Source of the DNA: Candidatus Zixiibacteriota bacterium
GTDB taxonomy: Bacteria > SM23-81
Assembly: GCA_030628225.1 (NCBI GenBank)
Contig: DAOVRJ010000018.1
Location: 1-16,763, forward strand
Reading direction: 5' to 3'
Length of the DNA stretch: 16,763 nucleotides
Part shown: one piece after another, positions 7,688 through 15,579 of the stretch
Layout of the letters: every line of letters begins with the position of its first letter
Numbering within the stretch: the first letter of the stretch is position 1
The notes under the pieces: model-generated
Databases searched by the model: none
Told to the model about the DNA's origin: nothing
What the model saw: the letters and a program-made list of their open reading frames with translations, nothing else
Made by a program: the position numbers and the translations under genes

Positions 7688-8959
7688 ATGTTGGACTTGA
7701 AATTCGTTCGTCAGAATGCCGACCTGGTCAGAGAGGCCATCGCAAACAAGGGGGAGAAGGTTGATCTGAACCGGTTTCTGAGTCTGGATCAGGAGTACCG
7801 GGATCTGCTGGTGCGCGGAGATCGCCTGAAGCATGAGCGCAATGTGGTCTCCAAACAGATCGGGGCTTTGCCGGGCAAGGACCAGGAGGCCGGGGAGCAG
7901 ATGGCCAAAATGAGGGAGGTTTCCCGGCAGATCAAGGATCTGGACACGCGAGGCAAGGTTCTGGAAGGCGAAATTCAGCAGATTGCCATGGCCATCCCCA
8001 ATATACCCCACTCGTCGGTGCCCATTGGCCGGGACGATGGGGATAACGTGGAGATCAAACGTTGGGGAGAGCTGCCCCAATTTGATTTTCAACCGCTGCC
8101 CCACTGGGAAATCGGCGAGCGACTGGACATATTGGATCTGAAAGCCTCTTCTAAGATCAGCGGTTCGGGTTTCATCCTCTTCAAGGGACTGGGCGCCTTG
8201 CTGGAAAGGGCATTGATTTCTTTCATGCTCGACCTGCACACCAGGGAACACGGTTACCTGGAAGTGGCGCCGCCTTTCTTGGTCAACCGGAAGTCCATGG
8301 AAGGCACCGGCCAGATTCCCAAGCTCAGCGAAGACATGTACCTCTGTGAACAGGATGATCTTTTTTTGATTCCCACGGCTGAGGTGCCCCTGACCAATAT
8401 CCATCGGGAGGATATCCTCCGAGGTGATGATCTTCCCCAGAATTATGTGGCGTATACTGCCTGTTTTCGCCGTGAGGCCGGATCCTACGGGAAGGATACC
8501 AGGGGAATCACCAGGGTTCACCAGTTCGACAAAGTGGAGCTGGTCAAGTTCGTTCGGCCAGAACGATCCTATGATGAACTGGAAAACCTCCTGGGTCATG
8601 CCGAAAAAGTCTTGCAACTGCTGAATTTGCCTTATCGAATAAGGGTTCTTTGCACCGGCGATCTCAGCTTTGCCGCGGCCAAGTGTTATGATATCGAGGT
8701 CTGGGCCGCCGGACAGGATAAGTTTCTGGAGGTCTCCTCTTGCAGCAACTTCGGAGATTTTCAGGCGCGCCGCAGCGGCATCCGCTTTCGGGAAACTCCC
8801 GGAGCCAGGTCCGAATACGTACACACTCTTAACGGCTCAGGGGTGGCCCTGCCCAGGACGGTCATCGCCATCCTGGAGAACTGCCAGACCGCATCAGGAG
8901 ATGTGCTCATTCCTGAGGTCCTGCGTCCATATATGCGAGATTTGAAAAGGATCGAGTGA
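7688..8959 (+). CDS. serS: Serine--tRNA ligase
   Basis: Cytoplasmic class II aminoacyl-tRNA synthetase that charges tRNA-Ser (and tRNA-Sec where present) with serine at the cost of ATP. The 423 residues match the normal length. The N-terminus M-L-D-L-K-F-V-R-Q-N is the standard opening of the tRNA-binding helical arm, whose charged coiled coil fills residues of about 30-105 (LKHERNVVSKQIG). The catalytic core shows TAEVPLTN, motif 2 (FRREAGSYGKDTRG, then RVHQFDKVELVKF) and motif 3 (LEVSSCSNFGDFQARR with NGSGVALPRTVIAILEN). It is first in an eight-gene apparent operon with a promoter 52-80 bases upstream. Only one base separates its stop from the histidine kinase start, so translation of the two is probably coupled. 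Long antisense frames here are codon-bias shadows. Confidence 0.98.
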   Translation: MLDLKFVRQNADLVREAIANKGEKVDLNRFLSLDQEYRDLLVRGDRLKHERNVVSKQIGALPGKDQEAGEQMAKMREVSRQIKDLDTRGKVLEGEIQQIAMAIPNIPHSSVPIGRDDGDNVEIKRWGELPQFDFQPLPHWEIGERLDILDLKASSKISGSGFILFKGLGALLERALISFMLDLHTREHGYLEVAPPFLVNRKSMEGTGQIPKLSEDMYLCEQDDLFLIPTAEVPLTNIHREDILRGDDLPQNYVAYTACFRREAGSYGKDTRGITRVHQFDKVELVKFVRPERSYDELENLLGHAEKVLQLLNLPYRIRVLCTGDLSFAAAKCYDIEVWAAGQDKFLEVSSCSNFGDFQARRSGIRFRETPGARSEYVHTLNGSGVALPRTVIAILENCQTASGDVLIPEVLRPYMRDLKRIE

Positions 8960-8960
8960 A

Positions 8961-10217
8961 ATGATGGCCTTCAGGGAAAAAGGGAGCCGTTCTTATCAAG
9001 CCTATAGGTTTTCCTGGTTTTTTAGGGGATTTCTGTTTTTGGGCGGCATGGCTCTCATTTTTCTTTTTCTTCTGTACACTCAGAGCTTGATGGCCAAGCT
9101 CAAGGAGAATGCCACCAGCGTTTCCAATGCCTATGCCAAGCTTCTGGCCGTGGCCACCTATTCAAACACAGCGGGTCCAGAGCTCAACGTGATCTTCGAG
9201 GAGGTGATTCGCAAAACGGATTTCCCCATCATCCTGACAGATCCCGATGGAATTCCGCAGGTGTGGAAGCATGTACCTGTCTCCTGGGATGATGAAACCC
9301 CCCAGGCAAGAGCCAGGTTGCTGAAGCTGGCCCAGAAGCTTGACCGGCAAAACGACCCCATTCCCCTGCAGACCGGGTCCGAGGATCAGATTATCGGGTA
9401 CCTGCACTATGGAGAGTCCCAGCTGATCAGGCGGTTAGGGTGGTTGCCCTATGTAGAGGTGGTGGTGGCCATTTGTTTTGTGCTTATTGGGGTCTATGGT
9501 TTTCAGAACATCAAGAAAAGTGAGCAGCGCTACATCTGGGTGGGTATGGCCAAGGAGACAGCTCATCAGTTTGGCACTCCGCTGTCATCGCTTATGGGCT
9601 GGCTGGAGTTGATGAAGGACCAGGTGGACAGGAACCACCAGAAAATGGATCCTGAAGGTTACGAGAAATTCGACTCCATGGTGCTCGAGATGAAGGGTGA
9701 GGTGGATCGTTTGAGCAAGATCGCCTCCCGTTTTGGTAAGATCGGGTCTACACCGGAGCTGGAAAGGACAGATATTGTTCCTGTTCTCACCAGCGCTGTG
9801 GCATATATTCGCCGACGCCTGCCCCGGATGGAGAGGGAGATCAAGATTATAGAGACCTATGAAAAAGTGCCCCTGGTAGCCATCAACAAAGATCTTATGA
9901 TCTGGGTAGTGGAGAATTTGATCAAGAACTCTCTGGATGCCATCGCCGAGCGCTATAGCGTTATCAGGATAGTGATTGAGAAAGACCGTTCCGGCAAATG
10001 CGTCAATATTCTGATCAAGGATCAGGGTCGGGGAATCAGCCCTAAGGAACAAAAGAGGATCTTTCTTCCCGGGTACACCACTAAAAAGAGAGGATGGGGA
10101 TTGGGGCTCACCCTGGCTAAAAGAATTGTGGAGGAATATCATCGGGGAAAGTTGTACCTGGCCGAAAGCAAACCCAAGCAGGGATCCACTTTTGTTATCT
10201 CGCTGCCCGTTGCCTGA
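8961..10217 (+). CDS. Membrane sensor histidine kinase, PorY-like partner of the adjacent PorX-type regulator
   Basis: Inner-membrane sensor kinase of 418 residues. A first helix spans about residues 20-39 and a second about 162-183, enclosing an extracytoplasmic sensing domain of about 120 residues (FPIILTDPDGIPQVW, IIGYLHYGES) that may be PAS/Cache-like. The kinase core begins immediately after helix 2. The H box reads M-A-K-E-T-A-H-Q-F-G-T-P-L with phosphoacceptor H202, in the AHQ(L/F)GTP form common among Bacteroidetes kinases rather than the usual SHELRTP. The ATPase part has the N box with N323 (ENLIKNSLDA), the G1 box D354-Q-G-R-G and the G2 box at G378 (GWGLGL). The ATG at 8961 has AAAAGGA upstream; an ATG at 8964 is an equal alternative. 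It lies between serS and the regulator, 18 bases before the latter, so the two are probably a cognate pair. The signal it senses is unknown. Confidence 0.9.
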   Translation: MMAFREKGSRSYQAYRFSWFFRGFLFLGGMALIFLFLLYTQSLMAKLKENATSVSNAYAKLLAVATYSNTAGPELNVIFEEVIRKTDFPIILTDPDGIPQVWKHVPVSWDDETPQARARLLKLAQKLDRQNDPIPLQTGSEDQIIGYLHYGESQLIRRLGWLPYVEVVVAICFVLIGVYGFQNIKKSEQRYIWVGMAKETAHQFGTPLSSLMGWLELMKDQVDRNHQKMDPEGYEKFDSMVLEMKGEVDRLSKIASRFGKIGSTPELERTDIVPVLTSAVAYIRRRLPRMEREIKIIETYEKVPLVAINKDLMIWVVENLIKNSLDAIAERYSVIRIVIEKDRSGKCVNILIKDQGRGISPKEQKRIFLPGYTTKKRGWGLGLTLAKRIVEEYHRGKLYLAESKPKQGSTFVISLPVA

Positions 10218-10235
10218 GCAAGGAGTGATCTGGCC

Positions 10236-11795
10236 ATGGAGGAGAAGAAAAAGCTTCTTTGGGTCGATGACGAGATCGATCTGTTGAAATCGCACATCAT
10301 CTTCCTGGAGGGTCGGGGCTACACTGTGGTGCCCGTCTCCAACGGGGACGACGCCATCTCCCTGATTCAGAAGGGCCATTTTGATATCGTTCTGCTGGAC
10401 GAGATGATGGCCGGCAGGGATGGTCTTTCCACCTTGGAGGGGATTAAGGAGGTGGAGCCCAATGTGCCGGTGGTGATGGTCACCAAGAGCGAGGAAGAGA
10501 CGTTGATGAATGAGGCCATCGGCCACCGTATCGACGATTACCTGACCAAGCCGGTCAACCCCAGCCAGATTTTGTCTGCCTGCAAACGGCTCTTGGAATC
10601 CCGCAAGATTCAGGAGCAGCAGGTGGCCAAGGATTATGTCGCGGAGTTCAACCGGCTGAGAGCTCAAATGGCCACCGGCCAGATGAGTTGGCGGGAGTGG
10701 ATAGATGTGCACAAGAGTTTGTCTGAGTGGGATCTGCTCCTGGACCGCTTTCCCGACGTGGGCCTGAAGCAAACTCAAGAGGATCAGAAGAAGGAGTGCA
10801 ATCACGCCTTTGCTAAATACGTCGCGGAGAATTATCGCCATTGGATCGGGGAAAAAGATCCCCCTGTGCTCTCGGTGGATGTGGTCGCCGAGCATCTCTA
10901 CCCGCTATTGCTGGCCAAGAAACATGTATTCTTCGTGGTCATCGACTGCATGCGTTTGGATCAGTGGCTGGCCATTGAGGCCATTTTAGCCGACTACTAT
11001 GACATCACCAAACACTACTATTACTCCATTTTACCCACCGCCACGCCCTATTCCAGAAATGCACTGTTCAGCGGGCTATACCCCGGGGAAATTGCCAAAA
11101 GCTATCCGGATCTGTGGAGGCCGGGCACGGCTGACGACCAGAGTAAGAACCGGCATGAGCGACAGTTGCTGGATCGACAGCTTAAGAAGATGGGTTTGAG
11201 TCTGTATCCGGAGCCCAAATATGTCAAGGTGCTGGACGTGAAGGAAGCTGCCAACGTCCACAGGAAACTCTCCGCTTACTACGAGATCCCCCTGGTCTCC
11301 ATGGTGTTCAATTTTTTGGACATTCTGGCCCACGGCCGGTCCGAATCGGAGATTTTGCAGGAGATCGCTCCGGATGAATCGGCCTTTCGATCTCTGATGC
11401 GGTCCTGGTTTTTACACTCCCACCTGTTTGAAATTCTTAAAGCCCTTTCCAAGCGCGACGTGACTGTGGTGGTGACCACTGACCACGGGAGTGTGCTGTG
11501 CACCAGGGGAACGAAGGCCTTCGGCAAGAAGGATACCTCCACCAACCTGCGATACAAGTACGGTAATAACCTTCGCTGTGATACCAAACAGGCTCTGTTG
11601 ATTAAAAAACCAGAGGATTATAAGCTGCCCGCTTACAGTTTCAACACCACCTACATCATCGCTGAAGAGGACTTTTATTTCGTCTATCCCACAAAGTTTC
11701 ACGAGTATCAACGCCAGTACAGGAATAGTTTTCAGCATGGGGGCATCTCTTTAGAGGAGATGATACTCCCGGTGGCAGTGATGAGGCCCAAGTAG
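10236..11795 (+). CDS. porX: PorX-like response regulator with PglZ domain
   Basis: Cytoplasmic response regulator of 519 residues, the length of Bacteroidetes PorX, which controls type IX secretion genes and carries an alkaline-phosphatase-superfamily PglZ domain with reported nucleotide phosphodiesterase activity. The receiver domain (about 5-125) has the acidic pair D11/D12, phosphoacceptor D55, T83 and K105, plus the PorX-like strings LLWVDDEIDLLKSH, VTKSEEE and DYLTKPVNPSQIL. A helical linker spans about 126-225. The PglZ domain (about 226-519) has VVIDCMRLDQW (D237), P-T-A-T (T268, T270) and T-T-D-H-G-S (D416, H417). These are the expected metal ligands and nucleophile. It ends with NSFQHGGISLEEMILPV, as PglZ proteins usually do. 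AAGGAG precedes the ATG by ten bases. It is adjacent to its probable kinase and abuts tsaE with no gap. There is no DNA-binding domain, so output is enzymatic or by protein contact. Confidence 0.93.
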   Translation: MEEKKKLLWVDDEIDLLKSHIIFLEGRGYTVVPVSNGDDAISLIQKGHFDIVLLDEMMAGRDGLSTLEGIKEVEPNVPVVMVTKSEEETLMNEAIGHRIDDYLTKPVNPSQILSACKRLLESRKIQEQQVAKDYVAEFNRLRAQMATGQMSWREWIDVHKSLSEWDLLLDRFPDVGLKQTQEDQKKECNHAFAKYVAENYRHWIGEKDPPVLSVDVVAEHLYPLLLAKKHVFFVVIDCMRLDQWLAIEAILADYYDITKHYYYSILPTATPYSRNALFSGLYPGEIAKSYPDLWRPGTADDQSKNRHERQLLDRQLKKMGLSLYPEPKYVKVLDVKEAANVHRKLSAYYEIPLVSMVFNFLDILAHGRSESEILQEIAPDESAFRSLMRSWFLHSHLFEILKALSKRDVTVVVTTDHGSVLCTRGTKAFGKKDTSTNLRYKYGNNLRCDTKQALLIKKPEDYKLPAYSFNTTYIIAEEDFYFVYPTKFHEYQRQYRNSFQHGGISLEEMILPVAVMRPK

Positions 11796-12290
11796 ATGAA
11801 TGGGTCGGAACCTTCTGAGGTGGAGACCAACAGCGTCGAGGAGACCAGGGCCCTGGGCGAGCGGTTGGGGAGGCAGTTAAATCGGGGGGATGTGGTGGCG
11901 CTGATGGGTGATTTGGGCAGTGGCAAGACATCCCTGATTCAGGGGATCTGTCGCGGACTGGGGGTGAAGGGTGTGGTCAACAGCCCCAGCTACACCATCG
12001 TCAACGAATACGCGGGCCGCTGTTCCGTGTATCATCTGGATTTTTACCGCCTGCATGGCCGGGATGACCTCCTGTCTCTGGGCTACGAAGAGTATTTTTA
12101 CGGGGATGGGATCTGCCTCATCGAGTGGGCGGAGAGAGCTGCCGATCTGTTGCCTGCCCAGCGGGTTGAGGTGCATTTGATAAGGGGCAGGGGCACGCGG
12201 AGAACCATCGCCATCAGGAGGATGGGCGAGAATGAGGGTTCTGGCAGTGGAGACGGCCACTCCTCTGGGCTCAGTAAGCCTGGTGGATGA
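11796..12290 (+). CDS. tsaE: tRNA t6A biosynthesis ATPase TsaE
   Basis: Small cytoplasmic ATPase that, with TsaB and TsaD, supports transfer of threonylcarbamoyl to adenosine 37 of ANN-decoding tRNAs. The 164 residues show the family pattern: helix EETRALGERLG, Walker A G38-D-L-G-S-G-K44-T45, the switch-like segment SPSYTIVNEY, then Y-H-L-D-F-Y-R-L and LIEWAERA. The ATG directly follows the stop of the regulator gene, with GAGG nine bases before it. The normal domain ends around TIAIRRMGE; the last 19 residues, a Gly/Ser-rich tail, lie inside the start of tsaB in another frame (59-base overlap), an unusually long overlap. tsaD, the catalytic subunit gene, is not in this window. Confidence 0.95.
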   Translation: MNGSEPSEVETNSVEETRALGERLGRQLNRGDVVALMGDLGSGKTSLIQGICRGLGVKGVVNSPSYTIVNEYAGRCSVYHLDFYRLHGRDDLLSLGYEEYFYGDGICLIEWAERAADLLPAQRVEVHLIRGRGTRRTIAIRRMGENEGSGSGDGHSSGLSKPGG

Positions 12291-12930
12291 GGATGGCGTA
12301 ATTTTAGAGCGTGAATCAGGGGCGGTGAGCGCCCACTCGACCTGGCTTCTGCCGGCCATTCGTGATTTGCTGGCCACAGCCCGGCTGTCCCTGGAAGAGG
12401 TGACCGGCTTCGCCGTATCAGCGGGTCCGGGATCTTTCACCGGTCTGCGCATCGGCATGAGCACCGTCAAAGGGTTGGCATTGGCCACGGGGAAGCCGAT
12501 GGTCGCAGTGCCCACTCTGGACGCTCTGGCGGAGATGATCCCCTTCTGTCGCCATCTGGTCTGCCCCATTCTGGATGCCCGAAAAAAAGAGGTTTATGCG
12601 GCCCTGTACCGTCACCTGCCAAGAGGGGGTGTTCGCCGGCAGGGTGACTATCTCGTTCTGGCGCCCCGCGATCTGGCCTGCATGATTACCGGGAAGGTTC
12701 TTTTTCTGGGCACAGGGGTCGATCTTTACAGAGATCTGATGATGGAGCTTCTGGGGAAGAAGGCTCTCTTTGCCTCAGCCCACTTCCGGCATCCGCGGGC
12801 TTCTGCTGTTGGTCGACTGGGCTTGCGTCGGCTGGCCCGGGGTCAAGCAGACGATTTGGACCGCTTGGAGCCGCTGTACGTGCGGCCATCGCAGGCGGAG
12901 TTGATCAGGAAAGGTCGCTTGAAAGGATGA
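12232..12930 (+). CDS. tsaB: tRNA t6A biosynthesis protein TsaB
   Basis: ASKHA-fold protein of 232 residues that dimerises with TsaD and is needed for tRNA t6A37 formation. It opens M-R-V-L-A-V-E-T-A-T with LGSVSLV, the usual first strands. It then shows the S-A-G-P-G-S-F-T-G-L-R-I-G signature (VSAGPGSFTGLRIG) and DARKKEVYAALY. The start at 12232 lies within tsaE. No other in-frame start would keep the first beta strand, so the overlap is real unless tsaE ends early through an error. It overlaps rimI by four bases (ATGA), a translational-coupling arrangement. Confidence 0.95.
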   Translation: MRVLAVETATPLGSVSLVDEDGVILERESGAVSAHSTWLLPAIRDLLATARLSLEEVTGFAVSAGPGSFTGLRIGMSTVKGLALATGKPMVAVPTLDALAEMIPFCRHLVCPILDARKKEVYAALYRHLPRGGVRRQGDYLVLAPRDLACMITGKVLFLGTGVDLYRDLMMELLGKKALFASAHFRHPRASAVGRLGLRRLARGQADDLDRLEPLYVRPSQAELIRKGRLKG

Positions 12931-13448
12931 AATCGAGACGAAATAGAGAGCTGGTCCTGCGGCCCATGCGGGAGTCGGACCTGGATCAGGTATTAGCCAT
13001 AGAAGCAGCTTGTTTCTCCAATCCCTGGTTGAGAACGAGCTTTCTGTTCGATCTCTATTCGGAGGATTCCTGCTGTATGGTTGCCCGACTGGGCAACGAA
13101 GTGCTGGGATTTATCATCGGGTGGTTCGTTCTGGGCGAGCTGCATGTTCTCAACCTTGCTGTTGGTTCCCAGTACCGGCGAAGGGGGGTGGGTGAGGGGC
13201 TGCTGAAATTTCTCCTGGGCAGGGCAGAAAAGCGGGGTTGCCGGCGGGCGACTCTGGAGTTGCGGGGCTCTAATGAGGCAGCCCTGAACCTATATGAGAA
13301 GTACGGATTCCGGCCAATGGCCATCAGAAGAGCTTACTATCAGCAACCGGTGGAGGACGCCGTGTTGATGTTGATGGATTTCCGCGCCGGTTCAAGAAGA
13401 GATCCGGCCGGCATGGAGGTTCAAGATGGAATGGTTTCAGAAGGTTAA
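12927..13448 (+). CDS. rimI: Ribosomal-protein S18-alanine N-acetyltransferase RimI-like (GNAT)
   Basis: GNAT acetyltransferase of 173 residues; RimI acetylates the N-terminal alanine of ribosomal protein S18 and in some bacteria other N-termini. Visible are the first strand LVLRPMRESDLDQVLAIE, the RimI-typical CFSNPWLRTSF, GELHVLNLAVGSQYRRRGVG (the acetyl-CoA pyrophosphate loop, Q/R-x-x-G-x-G/A in the form RRRGVG), then LELRGSNEAALNLYEKYGF. It is about 20 residues longer than usual at the C-terminus; the extra tail runs 23 bases into accD. AGGAAAGG lies twelve bases before the ATG. The tsaB-rimI order is conserved in many bacteria, which supports RimI over a general GNAT assignment. Its actual substrate is inferred. 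Confidence 0.9.
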   Translation: MKSRRNRELVLRPMRESDLDQVLAIEAACFSNPWLRTSFLFDLYSEDSCCMVARLGNEVLGFIIGWFVLGELHVLNLAVGSQYRRRGVGEGLLKFLLGRAEKRGCRRATLELRGSNEAALNLYEKYGFRPMAIRRAYYQQPVEDAVLMLMDFRAGSRRDPAGMEVQDGMVSEG

Positions 13449-14274
13449 GCGCGGCCTTAAGATCCAGAAAAAGAAGGATATCCCCGATGGCCTGTGGATA
13501 AAATGCGAGAGTTGCGGGGAGATCATCTACAAAAATGAGCTGGAGAGAAATTGCTGGGTTTGCTCCAAATGCCAGTATCACTTCCGGATCAACAGCGCCC
13601 AGTATGTGCAGGTTCTCATGGATGATGGCCAGCTGATGGAGCTCGATCCTGATCTTACCTCGACCGATCCGCTGAAGTTCAAGGATACCAAGAAATACTC
13701 CGATCGGATAAAAGCGGCCGTGCAGAAGAACAAGATGAAGGCGGCGGTGCGGGTGGGCGCCGGCAAGATCGCCGGGCGGCCGTTGGTGGCAGCCTTTCTC
13801 GATTTCAGTTTCCTGGGTGGCAGTATGGGCTCGGTGGTGGGAGAGAAGATTGCCCGGGGTATACGCCATGCCATCGAGAAACGATGCCCGATAGTGATTC
13901 TGTCCAGCTCCGGGGGCGCCCGGATGCAGGAGGGGATACTTTCCCTGATGCAGATGGCCAAAACCGCGGCTTTCTTGGGCCAGCTCTCCGATGCCGGGCT
14001 GCCGTACATCTCCATCCTCACCCATCCGACTACTGGCGGAGTCTCGGCCAGCTTTGCCATGTTGGGCGACGTGAACATCGCCGAGCCGGGAGCCCTCATC
14101 GGATTTGCCGGGCCCCGGGTCATCGAGCAGACCATCGGCCAGGAGCTGCCCGAGGGGTTCCAGCGCACAGAGTTCCTGATGGAGCACGGCTTTGTGGATA
14201 TCATCGTGCCCCGCAGTGAGCTAAAGGAGAAAATAGCTACCCTATTGGAGTTTCTCTGGGATGAGCAAGCCTGA
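13426..14274 (+). CDS. accD: Acetyl-CoA carboxylase carboxyltransferase subunit beta
   Basis: Beta subunit of the carboxyltransferase that moves carboxyl from biotin carboxyl carrier protein to acetyl-CoA, giving malonyl-CoA, the first committed step of fatty-acid synthesis. It works as an alpha2beta2 complex with AccA, whose gene is not in the window. The 282 residues match the family. The N-terminal zinc ribbon has C27, C30, C46 and C49 in C-x2-C-x15-C-x2-C spacing. The crotonase-like domain shows DFSFLGGSMGSVVGEK, SSSGGARMQEGILSLMQMAK and THPTTGGVSASFAMLGD. GGAGG (13415-13419) sits six bases before the ATG. The gene overlaps rimI by 23 bases and folC by 14. accD-folC adjacency also occurs in E. 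coli. Confidence 0.97.
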   Translation: MEWFQKVKRGLKIQKKKDIPDGLWIKCESCGEIIYKNELERNCWVCSKCQYHFRINSAQYVQVLMDDGQLMELDPDLTSTDPLKFKDTKKYSDRIKAAVQKNKMKAAVRVGAGKIAGRPLVAAFLDFSFLGGSMGSVVGEKIARGIRHAIEKRCPIVILSSSGGARMQEGILSLMQMAKTAAFLGQLSDAGLPYISILTHPTTGGVSASFAMLGDVNIAEPGALIGFAGPRVIEQTIGQELPEGFQRTEFLMEHGFVDIIVPRSELKEKIATLLEFLWDEQA

Positions 14275-15571
14275 GATGAAGGGCCGCGTTTCGCCAACAT
14301 ACCAGAGTGTTCTCCAGGAGCTTTACGGCCTGGGCAAATTCGGGATCAAGCTGGGGTTGCACAACGTCTTCTCCCTCCTGAAAAGCCTGGACGATCCGCA
14401 CCACACATTCCCCTCTATTCACTTGGCTGGCAGCAACGGAAAGGGCTCCACGGCAGCCTGCCTGGCGGCGGTCCTTCAGGCCGCCGGTTTCCGCGTTGGT
14501 CTGTATACCTCCCCACATCTGGTAGATTTTCGGGAACGCATACGGGTGGATGGAAAGCTCATCTCCCCCGGGGGAGTGGTCCGTCTCTGGAAACAGGTCC
14601 GGCCCCGGGTCAGGGAGCTGAGGGCCACCTATTTCGAGGCCGTCACCGCCATGGCCTTCGAGCACTTCCGGGCCAGGAAGGTCGATGTCGCCGTGGTGGA
14701 GGTGGGTCTGGGTGGGCGCCTGGACGCCACCAACGTCCTTTTGCCTGATGTTGTGGTGATCACAAATATCTCCCGGGAGCACACTCAATGGTTGGGCACC
14801 CGGTTGGATAAGATCGCCCGGGAGAAGGCCGGGATCGTCAAGGAGGGCATCCCGGTGGTCTGTGCCGAGACCAGGAAAACCCCCCTGGGGGTCATCCGGC
14901 GGATCTGTCTTCGCCAAAAAGCACCTCTTCGCCTGGTGGATGAGGAGCTTAGCTGGCAGGTGCAGAAGGTTTCACTGGGGGGAACTGACCTTTTGGTCAA
15001 GTTCGAGGGGAAGGATTGTGGCCAGTTCCACCTGAGCCTGGCCGGCCGGCATCAGGTGCGCAATGGGATGACAGCATTGCTGGCTGTGCAGGTAATGCGC
15101 AACATCGGCTGGCAGATCTCGTTTGAGGCCGTGCATACGGGCTTCAACCTGGTGCACTGGCCGGGGCGGCTGCAGGTTGTCCGCGAGTCTCCTTTGGTCC
15201 TGCTGGATGTGGCTCACAATCCCGCGGGAAGTAAAGCTTTGAGCCTTGCCCTGAGGGAGTTGTTGCCCGATAGAAAGATCCGCTTCGTCTTCGGGGTTCG
15301 GGAGGACAAGGAACGTGGGTTCATGATCCGTCATTTGTCCCCCCTGGCCGAGGAGTTTTACCTGACCCAGGCCCAGTGGAAGGGCGCCGAGGATCCCCAG
15401 GAGCTGGCCCGGGAGGCGAAATCTGCCGGCGTCCAATGTCAGGTCCATCTCCGGGTGAAAGAGGCCGTCGTGGCCGCCTTGGACCGGGCCGGCCCCCGAG
15501 ATGTGGTTTGCGTCACCGGGTCGCATTTTGTGGTCGGGGAGGCGATGGAGGTGCTGGGGGTGAGGGCGTGA
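14261..15571 (+). CDS. folC: Folylpolyglutamate synthase / dihydrofolate synthase
   Basis: Mur-ligase-like cytoplasmic enzyme that adds glutamate to folates and, in most bacteria, also joins dihydropteroate to glutamate. Length is 436 residues, normal for the family. The ATP-binding part shows HLAGSNGKGST (P-loop), YTSPHLVDFRERI, EAVTAMAFEHF, VEVGLGGRLDATNV and NISREHTQWLG followed by KIAREKAGIVKEG, whose lysine is usually carboxylated. The C-terminal glutamate-binding domain has LLDVAHNPAGSKAL and VTGSHFVVGEAM. The ATG at 14261 lies 14 bases inside accD with GGAG (14247-14250) ten bases upstream; a second ATG at 14276, just after the accD stop, is possible but lacks a good site. It is last in the operon; the terminator is about 155 bases after its stop. 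Whether it has both activities cannot be seen. Confidence 0.95.
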   Translation: MSKPEMKGRVSPTYQSVLQELYGLGKFGIKLGLHNVFSLLKSLDDPHHTFPSIHLAGSNGKGSTAACLAAVLQAAGFRVGLYTSPHLVDFRERIRVDGKLISPGGVVRLWKQVRPRVRELRATYFEAVTAMAFEHFRARKVDVAVVEVGLGGRLDATNVLLPDVVVITNISREHTQWLGTRLDKIAREKAGIVKEGIPVVCAETRKTPLGVIRRICLRQKAPLRLVDEELSWQVQKVSLGGTDLLVKFEGKDCGQFHLSLAGRHQVRNGMTALLAVQVMRNIGWQISFEAVHTGFNLVHWPGRLQVVRESPLVLLDVAHNPAGSKALSLALRELLPDRKIRFVFGVREDKERGFMIRHLSPLAEEFYLTQAQWKGAEDPQELAREAKSAGVQCQVHLRVKEAVVAALDRAGPRDVVCVTGSHFVVGEAMEVLGVRA

Positions 15572-15579
15572 ATGTACCA

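Noticed and set aside
7655-8824. 389-codon open frame on the - strand opposite serS
   Set aside because: It mirrors the coding frame of a clear serine--tRNA ligase and shows no domain, ribosome site or sensible composition. GC-biased codon use in serS creates such long antisense frames.
9585-10895. 436-codon open frame on the - strand across the kinase and regulator
   Set aside because: It covers parts of two well-supported genes. Its His/Gln/Leu-rich translation is typical of antisense shadows.
13324-14917. Several long - strand frames opposite accD and folC
   Set aside because: accD and folC are unmistakable on the + strand. The antisense proteins have no recognisable motifs.
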